64,000 bases of DNA from Megaleporinus macrocephalus (GCA_021613375.1 CM038703.1:19710194-19774193); one strand, 5' to 3'. Shown: positions 12,644 to 24,640, counted from the stretch's first letter. Program-made: numbers and translations. The notes: generated from the sequence alone by a model not told the origin.

Positions 12644-13202
12644 CTATTGACTTATCAACCTGCTATGTGCTCACAGCATGGAATCACCTGAACACCCAGT
12701 CCCTAAAGCCAGTGAAAGTCAGAGATCAGAACACATCTTTTTTTCTTACAACTATGATGTTTAGCAAGATCAGTAAACCAAAGATGTAAAGAAATAATAA
12801 TCATCAAATAAGCATCAAAAAATAAGCATCAAAAAATCAAAAGTGAAAATAAACAAGTAAATCAAGTGATGAGTGAAAGAGCAGTACATGGTGATGACTG
12901 GGGTATTTGCTCTTAGCATGCTAAGATATTCTCTGTCCTTGCCACACACTGATGTACAAGAATGTTGTCCTTTGAATTATATGACACAACTGATATGTAT
13001 ATGACCAAAGACATGAACTGGCAGGGTCCATTTAGATTTCTGCTTGGCTTACAAACTCCCTGATATGCAGACGTAACACAGTAGAAAATAAAGCAAAGGA
13101 ATTGTATGGCCACCATGGAAACCTCTTACAAGGCATCAGTGTATCCATGAGTGATCTTTCAATAGACTCTGGGCACAAAGCCTGCATGTAAGGAGCCAAG
13201 CA
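12644..13202 (-). repeat. Right arm of the foldback
   Basis: 559 bp, matching the left arm on the opposite strand. It lacks the 65-bp segment near 11852-11917 and has a short tandem of an AAGCATCAAAAAAT-like unit at about 12805-12840. Confidence 0.85.
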
Positions 13203-13570
13203 TATTGTTACCAGGCTCTCAGGCACAAGGGGGATTAGTTAGAAATCAAAATCAGTTGAGTTCCATAAATCATGCCTCTCCATGAACATCGGCGAGCCTA
13301 GAAGGATTTGAAAATGGCATGACGTTCCACTGCGGCTCTAATGTTTTTGGATGCGCTTTTTTTTTTTTTTTAGCAATTTTTAAGTGTTTAATGACACGCT
13401 CCATGGCAGAGGCTATTTGGAGTGTAAAGGCTGGGGTAGAAGAAAATGTCACATTAAAAAGAAGAAGTATAATCGAGTTCCCTTCTGGGCCTGGTTAATT
13501 TTGTTTCACTGAATGCGAATAAACAATTTTCTATAAACATGAATAATTCAAAAGCGATCCACCTCAGAGA
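13203..13570. promoter_or_regulatory. Candidate conserved non-coding block
   Basis: Repeat-free apart from a poly-T run at about 13358-13371. It is mid G+C with several TTTAATGA/TAAT-type cores. There is no coding signal. It looks like enhancer-type sequence but conservation could not be tested. Confidence 0.28.
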
Positions 13571-13584
13571 GTGCTCTATATAAA

Positions 13585-13611
13585 AAATAAATAAATAAAT
13601 AAATAAATAAA
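13585..13611. repeat. (AAAT)n microsatellite
   Basis: About seven AAAT units. Confidence 0.95.
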
Positions 13612-13781
13612 CTGGAAATCAGAACTTTTTGGGACCGTAGAAAGGCAGCAGAGAGGACGAGCTGACATTCAGTAACGGGGTTCAGATTTCACTGTCCTAG
13701 GAACTGGCAGCATAAGAAAAGTTCTGTCCCGGTCTCTAGTCTATCTCATAACCTTGTTATAAAGAAAAGGTACTTAATTAT

Positions 13782-13785
<4 letters not shown>

Positions 13786-13867
<82 letters not shown>
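13786..13867. repeat. (TA)n microsatellite
   Basis: Uninterrupted TA array of 82 bp. Confidence 0.97.
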
Positions 13868-13869
<2 letters not shown>

Positions 13870-15130
13870 GATCGCTCCTTTTTGGAGAGACGTACGAGCC
13901 CAGCCCCTCAATTTACAATAAGGTGTCCACCACATTCATTACGAAATGGAATAATAGGGTGAGACATGTTCTTGTGGGTCATTCACGTTAGGCCTAGAGT
14001 TTGGTTATTAGGCCTGAATACAAGTGAAACAGATGTTCTGAGGTTGGTCGAAAGCAAGCGATAGAGAGAATTCCACCCTGACTTTTCTTAGATGTCTATC
14101 ACTTTCAAGCAATCCCCTTTAATCTCCCTTGAGGTAATGCAGTGCGATGAGAGCATGCATGCTGCCTTGTTTTGAACATGGCGTCGGAGCGCCTTTCACT
14201 GACTCTCCTTCCCCCCCAGCAGCCATGTCAAGGATAAAGAGAGATGATGATCAGAGAGCTCAGACGTTGAGAACTTGAGCTCGCATTAACATAAGAGCCC
14301 ACAAGGTAAACTGAATCTTGGCTTTCGTTTGGAATTCTGCAGCATTTATCTCTTTTTTTCTGCCCCCCTCCCTTCTTCTTCTACTTCTCGCAGTGTTTAC
14401 ATTCAAACCGCTCTTAAACGATTCTTTGAGCTCGAGCTCTCTGAGCTTGTTCTTGGCAGGCGCTCTTCTTCCATCAAGGCGAACAAAAAAATTATTCACT
14501 GTACACTGGCGGCTTTGAGATGCCAGCCAAAAGACGCAACAAAAAGCTCTCCTGTTCATTGTTCTTCCTTTTTTTTCTAAACTATATTTCCATTTCCTGT
14601 ACAGAAGAAAGTGCCAACACTTTTGGGGTAGCTTGTGATCTATTTCGCTTAAATATTTGTGTGTGGATGAGTGGTGGGGGCATCCCCCCCCCCACTCCCA
14701 AGCATAGGGAGTACTGTATGAATAGCAAATGATGGCTGTGAGGAAGAGGAAGGAGGCGGAGGCTAGGGGAGTGGATGTTGGAGGGAGAAATGGAATCAAT
14801 CACGCAGAGAAAGCCATGGCAGCGAGGACATTGGGCCTGTCAGAATCCTCTGCCCTCCCCCCCGCGTGATCTTTCCGCGGCGACGGCGGTTGCGCGGCGC
14901 GGACGCGGGCGGCGAATTGGACGCAGGGTGAATGGAAAGCGTTGAGAGCTGTCCTGCCAGACGGCCGGTTTGGGAAATAAGATGGCTGTTTTTTCCTGCC
15001 TTTTTCGAGATGAAATCATTTGACATGGCATATTCCTGAGGGCACGGAATGGAGGAGGGAATGCGCAGGGACTGAAGGTTATGAGTTATATTCAGCAGGT
15101 CTGGAAGGAAAAGAGAACAGCACAGCAAGT
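13868..15130. promoter_or_regulatory. Candidate regulatory block with a CpG-dense patch
   Basis: Repeat-free sequence, with pyrimidine-rich runs at 14350-14390 and 14560-14580. At about 14863-14925 CpG density rises sharply (many CG steps in about 60 bp, for example GCGGCGCGGACGCGGGCGGC), unlike the rest of the window. The patch is much shorter than a usual promoter CpG island. The longest open frame of the window (14260-14799, minus strand, 179 codons) lies here. It is low-complexity in parts and matches nothing I know, so I do not call it a gene. Confidence 0.3.
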
Positions 15131-16019
15131 GCCTTTGTTTATTGTAATGTACAACAGAGGCAAAGAGGCCTAGGATAAAGACCGGTTAGACCTGCCTGTC
15201 TGCATATCATACCAGTAAGGATTTGGACTCAAAAAACATTTTGTCACCAGTACAGATTTTATATAATTCCAGTCAGCTCATATAATTAGTAGTCACAGTC
15301 AAAATTAAACAGACTCTATAGTTACAGCTTTACTCACTGCAAACTGTAAAAACTCAATACTTATGATTGTCAGGTCTCTGTTGGCACATTTCTTAAAACT
15401 GCAGAATTCACAAAGTCTTCGATTATATACGTGTTGTAGTGTGGGTGGAGCTTCCCAGAATTCTGAGTGTTTTTTTGTTTTCCGTTTAAGCTCATTTTGT
15501 CTTGTTTTCATAGTTTTTTATCACATAAAGACTTTTGTGTACATGTATTGTCCGGCTTAATGCTTGTACATTGCGGTTCCATTGAACTCACTTCAGAGTG
15601 GTTCCATTTGAGATGGTTGATAGTAGATGGTTGATAATAAAGAAACTTGGTAGACTGAGACTACATGTGTCTTCTTTGGAAGCTATTTTGCTTCACAACA
15701 CTTTTCATAAAACAAATTAACCACAATTAAATTATAACTTAATTAAAAAGAAAGTAGACTAAAATTTTGTCTTATTGCAAAACTATTAGAAAACAATGTC
15801 AGCCAACTGGTTTTTGTTCACGATTTCATGTAATAGCTGTCTGTGATGGAGATTTTAGAGGCATTAAATGTGTCTGACTTCTGGTTTCTATCACCAGCAC
15901 TGTGAACGATCCAGACTCGGTAGGTTTCGGATGCAAAGGGCAAACTGATTCTGCCAGAGAGTCAGAATTCAGCACAACACTAGCAAAGACAACATCAGAA
16001 GAGAAAGAGCAATTTATTT
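15131..16019. other. Non-coding spacer, nothing recognised
   Basis: No gene. A short direct duplication of AGATGGTTGATA lies near 15611-15633. Confidence 0.4.
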
Positions 16020-16161
16020 ATTTATTACAGGAAGTTGCAACCTTTTGGGCTAGTGTAGCGTAAGATTGATTTATTCTTTTATTACTTTGGTTTATTAAGT
16101 TTGTTATTACTGATAAAAACTGTCTGTAAAGCACTTTGAGCTGCCACTGGTATGAAAAGTA

Positions 16162-16212
<51 letters not shown>

Positions 16213-16213
16213 T
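16020..16213 (+). mobile_element. LINE-type 3' tail ending in (ATT)n
   Basis: GTAAAGCACTTTGAGCTGCC at 16126-16145, followed by TGGTATGAAAAG and then a run of ATT units, is the usual 3' end of a non-LTR retrotransposon or its SINE partner in fish. The upstream limit is uncertain. No reverse transcriptase remains, so it is a 5'-truncated copy. Confidence 0.55.
16162..16213. repeat. (ATT)n microsatellite
   Basis: Continuous ATT units, the tail of the retrotransposon fragment. Confidence 0.95.
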
Positions 16214-18826
16214 GCATGGTAGCCTGGAACAGAACTGAGGTTACATTACTTTTGGCATCCAGAAAAACTACAAAACTGTGCTCCAGCGATGACACAGATC
16301 TATAGCCTACACCACCATCTTGCATAAAAAACATTTGCTGAGATATACACTCAGCTGCTGGATGTTAGTTGTTTTCCCATTAGCTGTGCGACTGTCTTGC
16401 ATCCTTTTATCTCTTTAACTCTCTCCAATAAGTAAGAGCCAGTATGAGATTTACTGTTGTGAGATTTTCTCTCGCTCAGTCACGCTCTCTTTTTCTTTTC
16501 CACGTTCCCACTGACAATGTCTTTTTGTGCAGCCTCTGCCATGATGTCCATACTGGGAATACTGTGTTAGCTTCTTCTCACAGCTAGCTGAAGACCCATT
16601 GTTGTTGGTGTGTGACATGGTGCCATAAAGAGTTAAGCAGGCGTTCCAGGCCCAGAGTGGCAACAACACAGACGCCATTCTCCCTGTTCTAAGTTTTAAG
16701 TGTGCCATCAAATTGATATGGAAGCTGTCATTTGATGGTAAAAGTCTTATATAACGCTGCTTTAAACCATGATAGTGCTATGAGTTCTAGTTTACAGCCT
16801 GCATTGCTCTAACAATCTTATCAGCCAAATGATATATTGCTCAGGCCCTGTTAAAAATTCAGAAGCTGTTCATCTTCTCTAATATGCTAAGCGTAAGAAA
16901 GAGGCAAAGGCACGCAGTCAAAACATTTAAATAGTGCTGAAAACTTGAGAATTAGCATTTTTATTGCCGGTTTTTTGTTAGGTTGTGAGCTTGCTCTCCA
17001 AGACAGACAGTGTCTTAGAAGAAAATGCTTTTAAAGATCAGATGACACACAAAACATCTCTGACAGGATCTTGAAAATCAACAAAGTGCTCAATCTAAAA
17101 CGTGTAGAGGCCCATCTTTTCACTCGGCACAAAGCATTCCTGTGACATTACCGCAGCCATTATGTTCGTTTTTTTCCCCTTCTTCTTCTTTGTTGTGTCG
17201 GAATACCTGTCAACATCGCTCTTGTTAGTTTCCACCGACAGGACCCACTTCATCTGTGCCCTGGACCCACTTCACCCCCCTACAGCCATCCCCAGGTTCC
17301 ATCCTCCAGCAGAGGCATGAGTCAGCCAACACACCCCCTCCAAAGACTGCAGCTGTTCCACTGCCTCCATGCTTCCCCAGGAGACCTCAGCCCACATTCC
17401 TGCCCAGCCAAGCTCACACTATTACGTCCACAGGCGCTACGTATGCTCACACAAAGTAACAAGCCGCTACCGCACGAAGCCTTCGCTGTTTACCATACCT
17501 CATGAGAGAGGTAAGCTAAGAGTGAACAGCACTGCTAGACTATGCTAAATATATTCAGACCTTTGAGAATCTTTACTGTCATGAACAACAACCTTGACCA
17601 TATCTCTGAAATGTTAACACTCTAGAAGGAAAGAAAGAGAAACTTTTAAAGCATAGATTTCGTTCCAAGTGGTTTTAAACAACTCAAATCAAAAAGACAT
17701 GCAGCTCAGTACATTTCCTGGTAATGTAAGATATGGGCATTCATGTATGTTCAACAGACATTCTCTCATTCATGAATTCTCCCAACACTCATTAGATGGC
17801 CCCCTAAGAGGAACTCAACAAACAGCTTATTTGCAAAGCATGAGTAAATTGATAAATCAATGTCACAAGCCGGTTGTTGTTGCTCAGGGTTTCTAAGCTC
17901 TTTAGAAAGATGATGGAACTGATCGATCAGTGGTGGACATAATCGTGGGTGCTGAAAATAACATTGGTGTTGCTTTTATTAGCATTTTATTTTTGTTAAA
18001 TGTGACCTGGACTGTACATGCACGTGCATAAACCATGGCATGATGTGACGATATACTAGTGATTCATTTAAAAAAAATCTCTAGCTACCTTTCTTTTTTT
18101 TAAACTCCAATTTGATGGTGGCCAGTTCTACCCACAACTTGGGTCATCACATGATGCTATCAAGCTGGGAGGAGCAAAGACTGCATTCTGAAGCCATTTT
18201 AATGCAATGTCACTGAATAACTGTAACCATCAGCTCTGTTATGCCAGGTAACAGGAACACGTGTTAGCTAGAATCATGCAGAATGTTGGAAGGACAACTG
18301 GGTGCCACTCTACCAGTGCAATTATGATCTCCTTGACTCTCACAGATGACAGTTGTGGAGGATCAAAGACGATATTAGGGTTCACACTCAGGGATAAAAC
18401 TAGCTGTTTTGAAAATTTAACATTACGGCTGACAATCATGATAGATATAAAAAAGGTATCATTCAACAATAGTTTACACCCCATATGAAACATATTACTG
18501 GTAAACATATAATTAGATATTAGCAAGAGTTAATGGAGCTGCGCTACACTGAGGATGTGTTTGAATGAGGTTTAAGACGCAGGGAACATAATTTCAACAT
18601 AACTTTCAGTATTGTTTAATTTTTTTATTAAGTTGTTGTATTTATTGTATTTAGTTGTATACGACATAGTGATTGGTATAGTGTGGATAACTATTCTGCT
18701 TTCTACACTGTAGACTGGGGTTGATGCCTTTCCAGGGCTAGGACACATCTACACCAATAAAAGTCCTTGTGCACGACTCCTAACACTATCTTGGCCTACC
18801 TCAAACTGTAAGCTGGTGTGGATAAA
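16214..18826. other. Non-coding sequence, possible regulatory part at 16900-17500
   Basis: No gene or clear transposon. The part at about 16900-17500 is repeat-free and becomes pyrimidine-rich near 17170-17300. Proline-rich open frames there (17256-17505) are products of the C-rich composition. The remainder is AT-rich spacer. Confidence 0.35.
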
Positions 18827-19578
18827 GCCTGGATCAGACTACACAATACTTTTGTCTTTCACAATGTTCACTATGTCAGATAAGTCAATCATAGTGCCAT
18901 TGATTCTTGCTATGTCTTAGTTGGGAGCTTAGCAATATTCAATGCCCAACAATCATCATTCACGTTCTTGCGTGAGTTTATAGGTTGTCAAGGCGGAAGA
19001 TCAAGAAACTGTCAATCATGCAGACGCCAGAAAAAGAAAAGAAAGAAATCCTGGTGTGTCATGAAGAGGACAGCAGGAGCATGAGAACCTCAGGTAATGA
19101 CTGTCTTAACATGTCAAGAGCAGGTTCACTTTCAGAGAAGCGGTTTAACTTGAGGTTGTAGAGAGCTTTTACTTTGTAGCTGCTGTGATCAGCACCTAGC
19201 CGTTAGATCCGTTGTTAAGGTGTTTGCAGTGCGATTAAATTCGGAGCGGATGTTATTGTGATATATGTGATCTGTGGCTCGTCGTTCTACCCGACAGCTG
19301 CAACACCAGCGTCCCTCTTTCTTTTCACCATGCTTATATATGCGGACCACACAGCGCTCTGTCCTTCTGCTCATCACTGTCAAAGAATAAGTCGGCAGAT
19401 ATGTCACACTATGCGTAAAAAAAAATAAATAAATGTTTAACAACATCACTGTTCTTCGATTATGTTACACTTGCTCGTTCCCGAAGCTCATATTCGAGCC
19501 TGATGGTGGAATTTTTTTTTCAGGTACGATAAAAATCACGTCAAAAATCAGACTGAATTTATGTAGTCTGATCCCGGC
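18827..19578. mobile_element. DNA transposon with about 18-bp inverted ends
   Basis: The left end GCCTGGATCAGACTACAC and the right end GTAGTCTGATCCCGGC (reading out at 19578) are inverted copies with one or two mismatches. The element is about 750 bp. A lysine/glutamate-rich frame starts with ATG near 19019 but soon closes. No target duplication is clear, so the superfamily is left open. Confidence 0.55.
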
Positions 19579-19724
19579 ATGACAGCACCTGCCAAATGCC
19601 ATAAATGTAAGTGGCGGGATGGGATTTGTTGGAGGAGAGAGTGGATGGAGGCTTAATGTTATATTAGATTTTTTTGACTGCCTCCTTGCCTGTTCATCCT
19701 CGATATTAAATCCAAATAAATATT

Positions 19725-19990
19725 AGATTAGGGCTGTACGCAAATCAGATTTTTCTCAGTCGAATCAGATTTGGCTGTTGAGTACGGAGATTCAACTATT
19801 CATTCCTCTTTTTTTCATATAATTTAGCAATCAAAAAATCCATCGGCATGAGCTTCAGTGATGATTTTTACAACATTAAGAACAGTGAATCCATAAGAAG
19901 TCAGGAGAGCATATTTTTTGAGCATTTAAAAATCAATCAAATTGACGCTGTTCATGATGAAAGATCTGAATTGTGGCCTGTTTATAATGT
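19725..19990. mobile_element. Possible hAT-type left end
   Basis: TTAGGGCTGTACGCAAATC near 19727 resembles the TAGGGCTGCAC-type end common to fish hAT elements, with a CAGATTT-rich interior. No right end was found, so this is a tentative fragment. Confidence 0.3.
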
Positions 19991-22255
19991 CAGGCTGTCA
20001 TATGGATTTGTTCAATACTGAGACAGACAGCACACATACATTTCTGTTTAAAACTGGCTTTTATAGGCTATTTTTTTTCCTTTTAAACATTAAAAACAAT
20101 GCGTAGATAAATAAACAAATGAAAAAAAAACACTTCATTGCCTGCTTTAAAATAACTGACATCACTTCTTCAACAGGATTACTTTATATTTCTTACTAAA
20201 CATAAATGTAATAAATAAATCTAAATTAAACACACACAAATGGAATTATTTTAGATTAAATATTAAATTCACAAAATTGTTTTTGCTTTGGATAATAATA
20301 ACTTCTCGTCTTGGCTCACTGGGCTACTATATTCTTCCATAAATACAGAAAATAATGAATAAGTCAACAAACAAAACAAAACTAAACTATTGCAATTTAA
20401 GATTTGAAGGGATCAGATGTTTGTGTGCTTCTCTGAGTTAAGACGGGGTTTTATCGGCTTCCATGTGGCGGCTCTCCCACCGCTGAGCGGACGTGCTGCG
20501 TGTGTGGCTGCCGGCGGTCTCTGCCTTGCAAATGGACCTACAACCTGCATTATGTGAACATATACTGTAGCAGATCTGGCCAAATAATTAGGCTGCATCT
20601 GCTGTGCTGTGAGTTCTTGAAAAGACTCAAAATGCCACAGTAGACTTCTTCTGAGACCTTGTTATAGCTATCCAAGCTTACCAGCCATTCCACCTTAGTA
20701 CTTTCATCAGTTAACCACCAGCAAATGTTGTCATGTGGATTTATTAGGAAAGTGCAGCAGACAATGCAGCTACAATGTAAAAATATCATAATTTCTTTTA
20801 TTTAGAATTTCTGATTGAAATGTTATGTCTGTTTTGTTGCAATTATAATGCACCTTGGCTACAAAAAAAAAAAAACACTTGACTGCTTGATGTGAAGAAT
20901 CTTAGACAACTGATGCATCTCTGATGGATGATTTGGTAGCTTTATATTAGCATTTATTAGCATTTGCATTTTAATATGGGTGAATAGTAGAATAGTTTCC
21001 ATAGAACATATTATTATGAGTTTATAGTCCTTTTTAATAAAACATACAGATAGTTGCTTTTATTTATCTCACATAGTGCCAGAATCACAGGACAGGTGCC
21101 AACGTTGGCTTATGTCAGCACAGATAAATCCCTCCCTATGTGGTTACAGGAGGATGAAATATTTATGCAACAAATGGTCAGAAGAGACGATGGAGGGAGG
21201 CTGTGGCTGGATTTCCTATCCACAGGGCCTTGTTTGATATGCACAGGAATTGTCTGGGTATACCTACTTGATGGATAACTTTTTTTTTTGATGGAAAACT
21301 TTTTAAATGTCAGAGTTTGAACCCTTTCTTACGGGGGATTGGGGGGGGGGGCGGGGATCGTGGCTTTTATATTTAGGCACTTTTCAAGAACGGCTGAGCT
21401 TTAAATCCCAAGGGTGCCGTTTATATTGACACTATATCGAGACTGCTCTGTGAAGCTTGTGTGATGATGTGTAAAGTGTCTTTCAGTGATTCGTTTTGTC
21501 TCAGTGATTCTTCCGAGTCCCAGTGAAGAGAGGAACTCTGTAAATCACTGCTCTATGAAACAAAGTCAAAGCCTCTTGGGGGGATAGTAAGGAACTCTCA
21601 TATATCAGATGGCATCATCTAATCACACTTGGCACTGCTTGCCTCTCTAAAGCAATATAGTACATTAGCCCTACCACAGGCTATCGGCTTTGTCTTTCTC
21701 TAAACCGCCCAAGCAGATGTGGCATGCTCCCAAATCAATTAAGTCTTCAATTAGACCCTATAAATGGACTTTGCTCTCATTTGGATCACTGAAGGTAGAG
21801 TAAATTCAGTCTTACACGCGTTGCTCTGGAGAAAAAACTGGTTTGTTGTTGTTATGCCCGAGAATAAACTCTGTACCATCAAAGAGAAACTTCTGAGACT
21901 GAATGGTTAATGAGGTGGTTTTAGGTGCTGCTCTTTTTGTTGGGATGCTAGCAATAAGCTTTAAACAAGAAAATCTATCTAGTAGTATAATTCACTTTAG
22001 AACAAAACATCAGCAAACAACTGACCACGTTCACCAACATCTTCTTAAGTATTTTTAAAAATGTGTTCATAAGAACAAACCCAAATAGGAAAACATTGGT
22101 GAATGTCAGAATCCTTGTGAGAACTACATAAGTGGGTTTAAAGAAGAAATGTCTTGTTAGGAATGGTTTCTGAACGAGGCCCATTTTCTTGAAAAAACTA
22201 AATAGCCTTGTAATAAGCTTACAACAATCTGAAATATGACATCTTGTATTGTATC
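19991..22255. other. Non-coding sequence
   Basis: AT-rich to about 20390, with a short G+C-richer stretch at about 20445-20530. The part at 21060-21290 is repeat-free and could be regulatory. Its frame of 74 codons has no recognisable domain. A G-run lies at 21332-21355. No gene seen. Confidence 0.4.
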
Positions 22256-22261
22256 ATAAGC

Positions 22262-22540
22262 TGCGTCCCAATTCAGGGGCTACATTTTTCGAACGATGCG
22301 GTCTATGCAGGTGTATCCTTTGAAGGACACGTAGAACGTGAAGGCTGAACTGAAACGAGATGGTAAGCTGTACGACGAAGTTCCTGTTTGTGTCACGGCA
22401 CCACTGTTCCCTCCATTAGCGTTGCCTCACGAAACGCTGCTCCTGTCACCTAGCAACCTAGAGTTCTTACTGGCACGCAATGAACCTCTGGAAATACGAC
22501 CATCTTTACCATGGCAGCGAAGGATTCATTAAGTGAAATA
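22262..22540 (+). mobile_element. One-ended DNA transposon fragment
   Basis: GCTGCGTCCCAATTCAGGGG at 22261-22280 is a TIR I associate with a common fish DNA transposon (ISL2EU/Harbinger-like), followed by TCCTTTGAAGGACAC-like sequence. The mirrored right end was not found, so the copy is truncated or diverged. Confidence 0.45.
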
Positions 22541-22621
22541 GGAAACAGTAATATAGTATACTATATAGGAACTAGCTAGTGTATTAGCTTGGTGTAACAT
22601 ATTAGTTTGTGGCTAGAGCAT

Positions 22622-23030
22622 TAGAGCTAGGGATGACTTTTGATTTGAATATTGAACTCATATTGTGACTCGTATGTTGACTAAACTAATATTGAAAGTA
22701 ATATTGGAAAGACTAACATATTACTTTATGAATTCTTATTTTTACCATATTGAATTGAGGCACCACTGTATCGTCACCCTCGTCAATGACTACAAACAGG
22801 CATTGCAATGACACTAAATTGTCATTGGTGAACTTGTGCTGTAATATGGCTTGCATTATTTTAACCAAACCAATTTCAACACCCAAAGAGCATCTGTAAT
22901 TGGTTGAGTTCCTCACACAAAGAAATAAAATGTTTAACAATTGGTTATCATCATGAAGCCCTGCGTTAGCAGTACTGTGAATATCAATAATGCCATAATT
23001 ATTAGCCCAAGCGTATGTTGTGCAGCTCTA
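22622..23030. mobile_element. Possible hAT-like non-autonomous element
   Basis: The right end TGTGCAGCTCTA (ending 23030) mirrors a TAGAGCTGCACA-type TIR. The left end TAGAGCTAGGGATGAC at 22622 is a diverged copy followed by a TTGAATATTGAACTC-like interior, as in fish hAT elements. No clear 8-bp target duplication was found. Confidence 0.38.
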
Positions 23031-23228
23031 GTAGATATATGAAGCCAAACACAATACCACCACAAGACATCATTCATGGTAGATCTTTTGAATGACTGCA
23101 AGATAAACACCATTAGTCCTGCGGTCTCCACAGATCCTCACATTGAACGAAAGCATGAAAGAGCATTACCTCTTAAGTTCTCTCAAAGTAAGAGAGCCCA
23201 AACTTGCTGGAAGAGCAATCCCACAATG

Positions 23229-23241
23229 CCACTAGATGGCA
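23229..23241 (+). promoter_or_regulatory. CTCF-like motif
   Basis: CCACTAGATGGCA fits the core of the vertebrate CTCF consensus (CCAC-N-AG-R-K-GGC). A single match is expected now and then by chance, so this is a candidate only. Confidence 0.3.
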
Positions 23242-24263
23242 CTTTCCTCACTTCACACAATACCTCTCTCACACCTACTCCCTTTCATTTTATCTGCGAG
23301 ATCACTAGACGCATCATACTGCTATTACCACTACGGCTTCTGTCTGGAAGAGTCTGCTCCAGAGACTGAAACGCTGTAATACATTCTGCACTCTGATCAA
23401 TACCCATGCAACCGAACAGAAAATAACGCACAGAGGCTATTAAGAACCAGTCAGCTCCAATCTGTGTCTGAACTCAACACTCTTTCAAGAGATCATAAAA
23501 AAGCATGGCGCATGAATAAATAATAGTTTGGAGGAGACCGTCGCATGATTATATAACATGGGTCCGAGTGCAGAAAGAAAACTTGCTTGTTAAGCCCGTT
23601 CTTCAAACAGCCTCTGGTTTGTGGAGGAAGGCTCTTCATATGTTTGTCCAATATGGCACAACTTATGGCCATTTAGCCTACATACTGCAGCTACGATACT
23701 TCCTATTTCCTTCTCACATTAGCTTGTGTCATTTTTAGACCACGGGTAAACTGTTATGTACGTGTGCCAAAGGAGTTACCTGCCACTTTGGGGATTACAA
23801 GAGATTATGGTGTGAACGGTTTAAGTCTGTCTAATTTGCCTCGTACTGTTTGTACTCAAGTCCCAGCACGCAGACACATATTCCAGCTTGGTTGTTCTGA
23901 CAGGGATTGTACAATTTAATTACTAAAATATGGCACGCTTTGCTTCGTCTTGTCTTTCCGACAGAGTAAACGCGAGCGTCCGAAACAAATGTGCGTATGT
24001 GAAATCTAAAGAGCTATGGCAGATGGTGGGACAGCCATCTTTAGAGGTGAATGCCCTCAGGTCTAAGCCTTTGTTGTGCTCTAGTCCTTGTCAGCTTATA
24101 AACCTAAAGACAAGGTGCTCGCTGGCAGCCTTTGACCCGGTGTCTTCAAGAACATATTTACTATGTATCTGCATATTGGATTGTTGTTGAAGCCTTGTAG
24201 AAATGCTCTACCCAAAAATGCTACCGTTGCTAATATGCGCTGAAAGCTGGTTCAGTTAGCATA

Positions 24264-24271
24264 ATGCAAAT
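24264..24271 (+). promoter_or_regulatory. Octamer motif
   Basis: A perfect ATGCAAAT, the POU-family site, within repeat-free sequence. Confidence 0.3.
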
Positions 24272-24504
24272 GAGATCACACTGAGCAGTCTCTGCTAGCC
24301 TTCACTATTTACTACATTAGCATTTTCCAGTGAAGTACAAACTTTGAACAAACTGATTTTTGCTTCATTGCACAAGCTATTATAGAGAGCCTAACCCAGA
24401 AAAGAAAAGGATGCGATAGAGGTCTATTGGAGGGTCCTTCTGTTCATGTCAGCCAATGACAGGGGTCAAGTGGGCAAAGCTGTCCTCGACGCGTGACAAA
24501 TGTG

Positions 24505-24515
24505 TGACAGCTGTC
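24505..24515. promoter_or_regulatory. TALE-homeodomain-type palindrome
   Basis: TGACAGCTGTC joins two TGACAG half sites head to head, the arrangement bound by MEIS/TGIF-type dimers. It sits in repeat-free sequence shortly before a transposon end. Confidence 0.33.
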
Positions 24516-24578
24516 TCTCAAAGTCACATGCTCTTGCCTTGACTTGCACATTAAGAACAATAAACTTCACTTTTCATA

Positions 24579-24640
24579 CACTGCTGTGCAAAGGTTTCTG
24601 AAACAGACACCAGAGAACAGTATATTTAAAAGCAAATCTG
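24579..24640. mobile_element. Possible Tc1/mariner end fragment
   Basis: ACTGCTGTGCAAAGGTTTCTG resembles the CTGTGCAAAAGTTT-type end of some fish Tc1/mariner elements. The opposite end was not found nearby, so this is a diverged remnant at best. Confidence 0.3.

Larger units (their letters stand above)
11606..13202. mobile_element. Foldback element with long inverted arms
   Basis: Two long inverted arms (11606-12193 and 12644-13202) enclose a 450-bp centre. The outer tips read TGCTTGGCTCCTTACATGCA and its mirror. The inner tips read GATAAGTCAATAG and its mirror. The arms are very similar over most of their length. The left arm carries about 65 bp extra at about 11852-11917, and the arms differ near 12000-12050 and 12775-12890. 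No transposase was found, and no clear target duplication flanks the tips. It could be a foldback transposon, a long-TIR DNA transposon, or an inverted duplication. Confidence 0.75.
23031..24578. other. Non-coding sequence with candidate regulatory motifs
   Basis: Repeat-free over much of its length. It holds a CTCF-like motif at 23229-23241, an octamer at 24264-24271 and a TALE-type palindrome at 24505-24515, described separately. No gene was recognised; the frames at 23076-23369 and 23930-24190 match nothing known to me. Confidence 0.35.

Noticed and set aside
11692..13116. Apparently conserved small protein present twice (MVAIQFLCFIFYCVT...)
   Set aside because: The two copies are the inverted arms of the foldback, so identity follows from DNA duplication. 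The frames diverge at indels and have no known domain.
14260..14799. Longest open frame of the window (179 codons, minus strand)
   Set aside because: No recognisable domain, overlapping frames on the opposite strand, biased runs from pyrimidine-rich DNA, and no visible splice or start context.
16906..16925. Word resembling the miR-124 seed (AAGGCACGC)
   Set aside because: The rest of the mature sequence does not match and no hairpin surrounds it.
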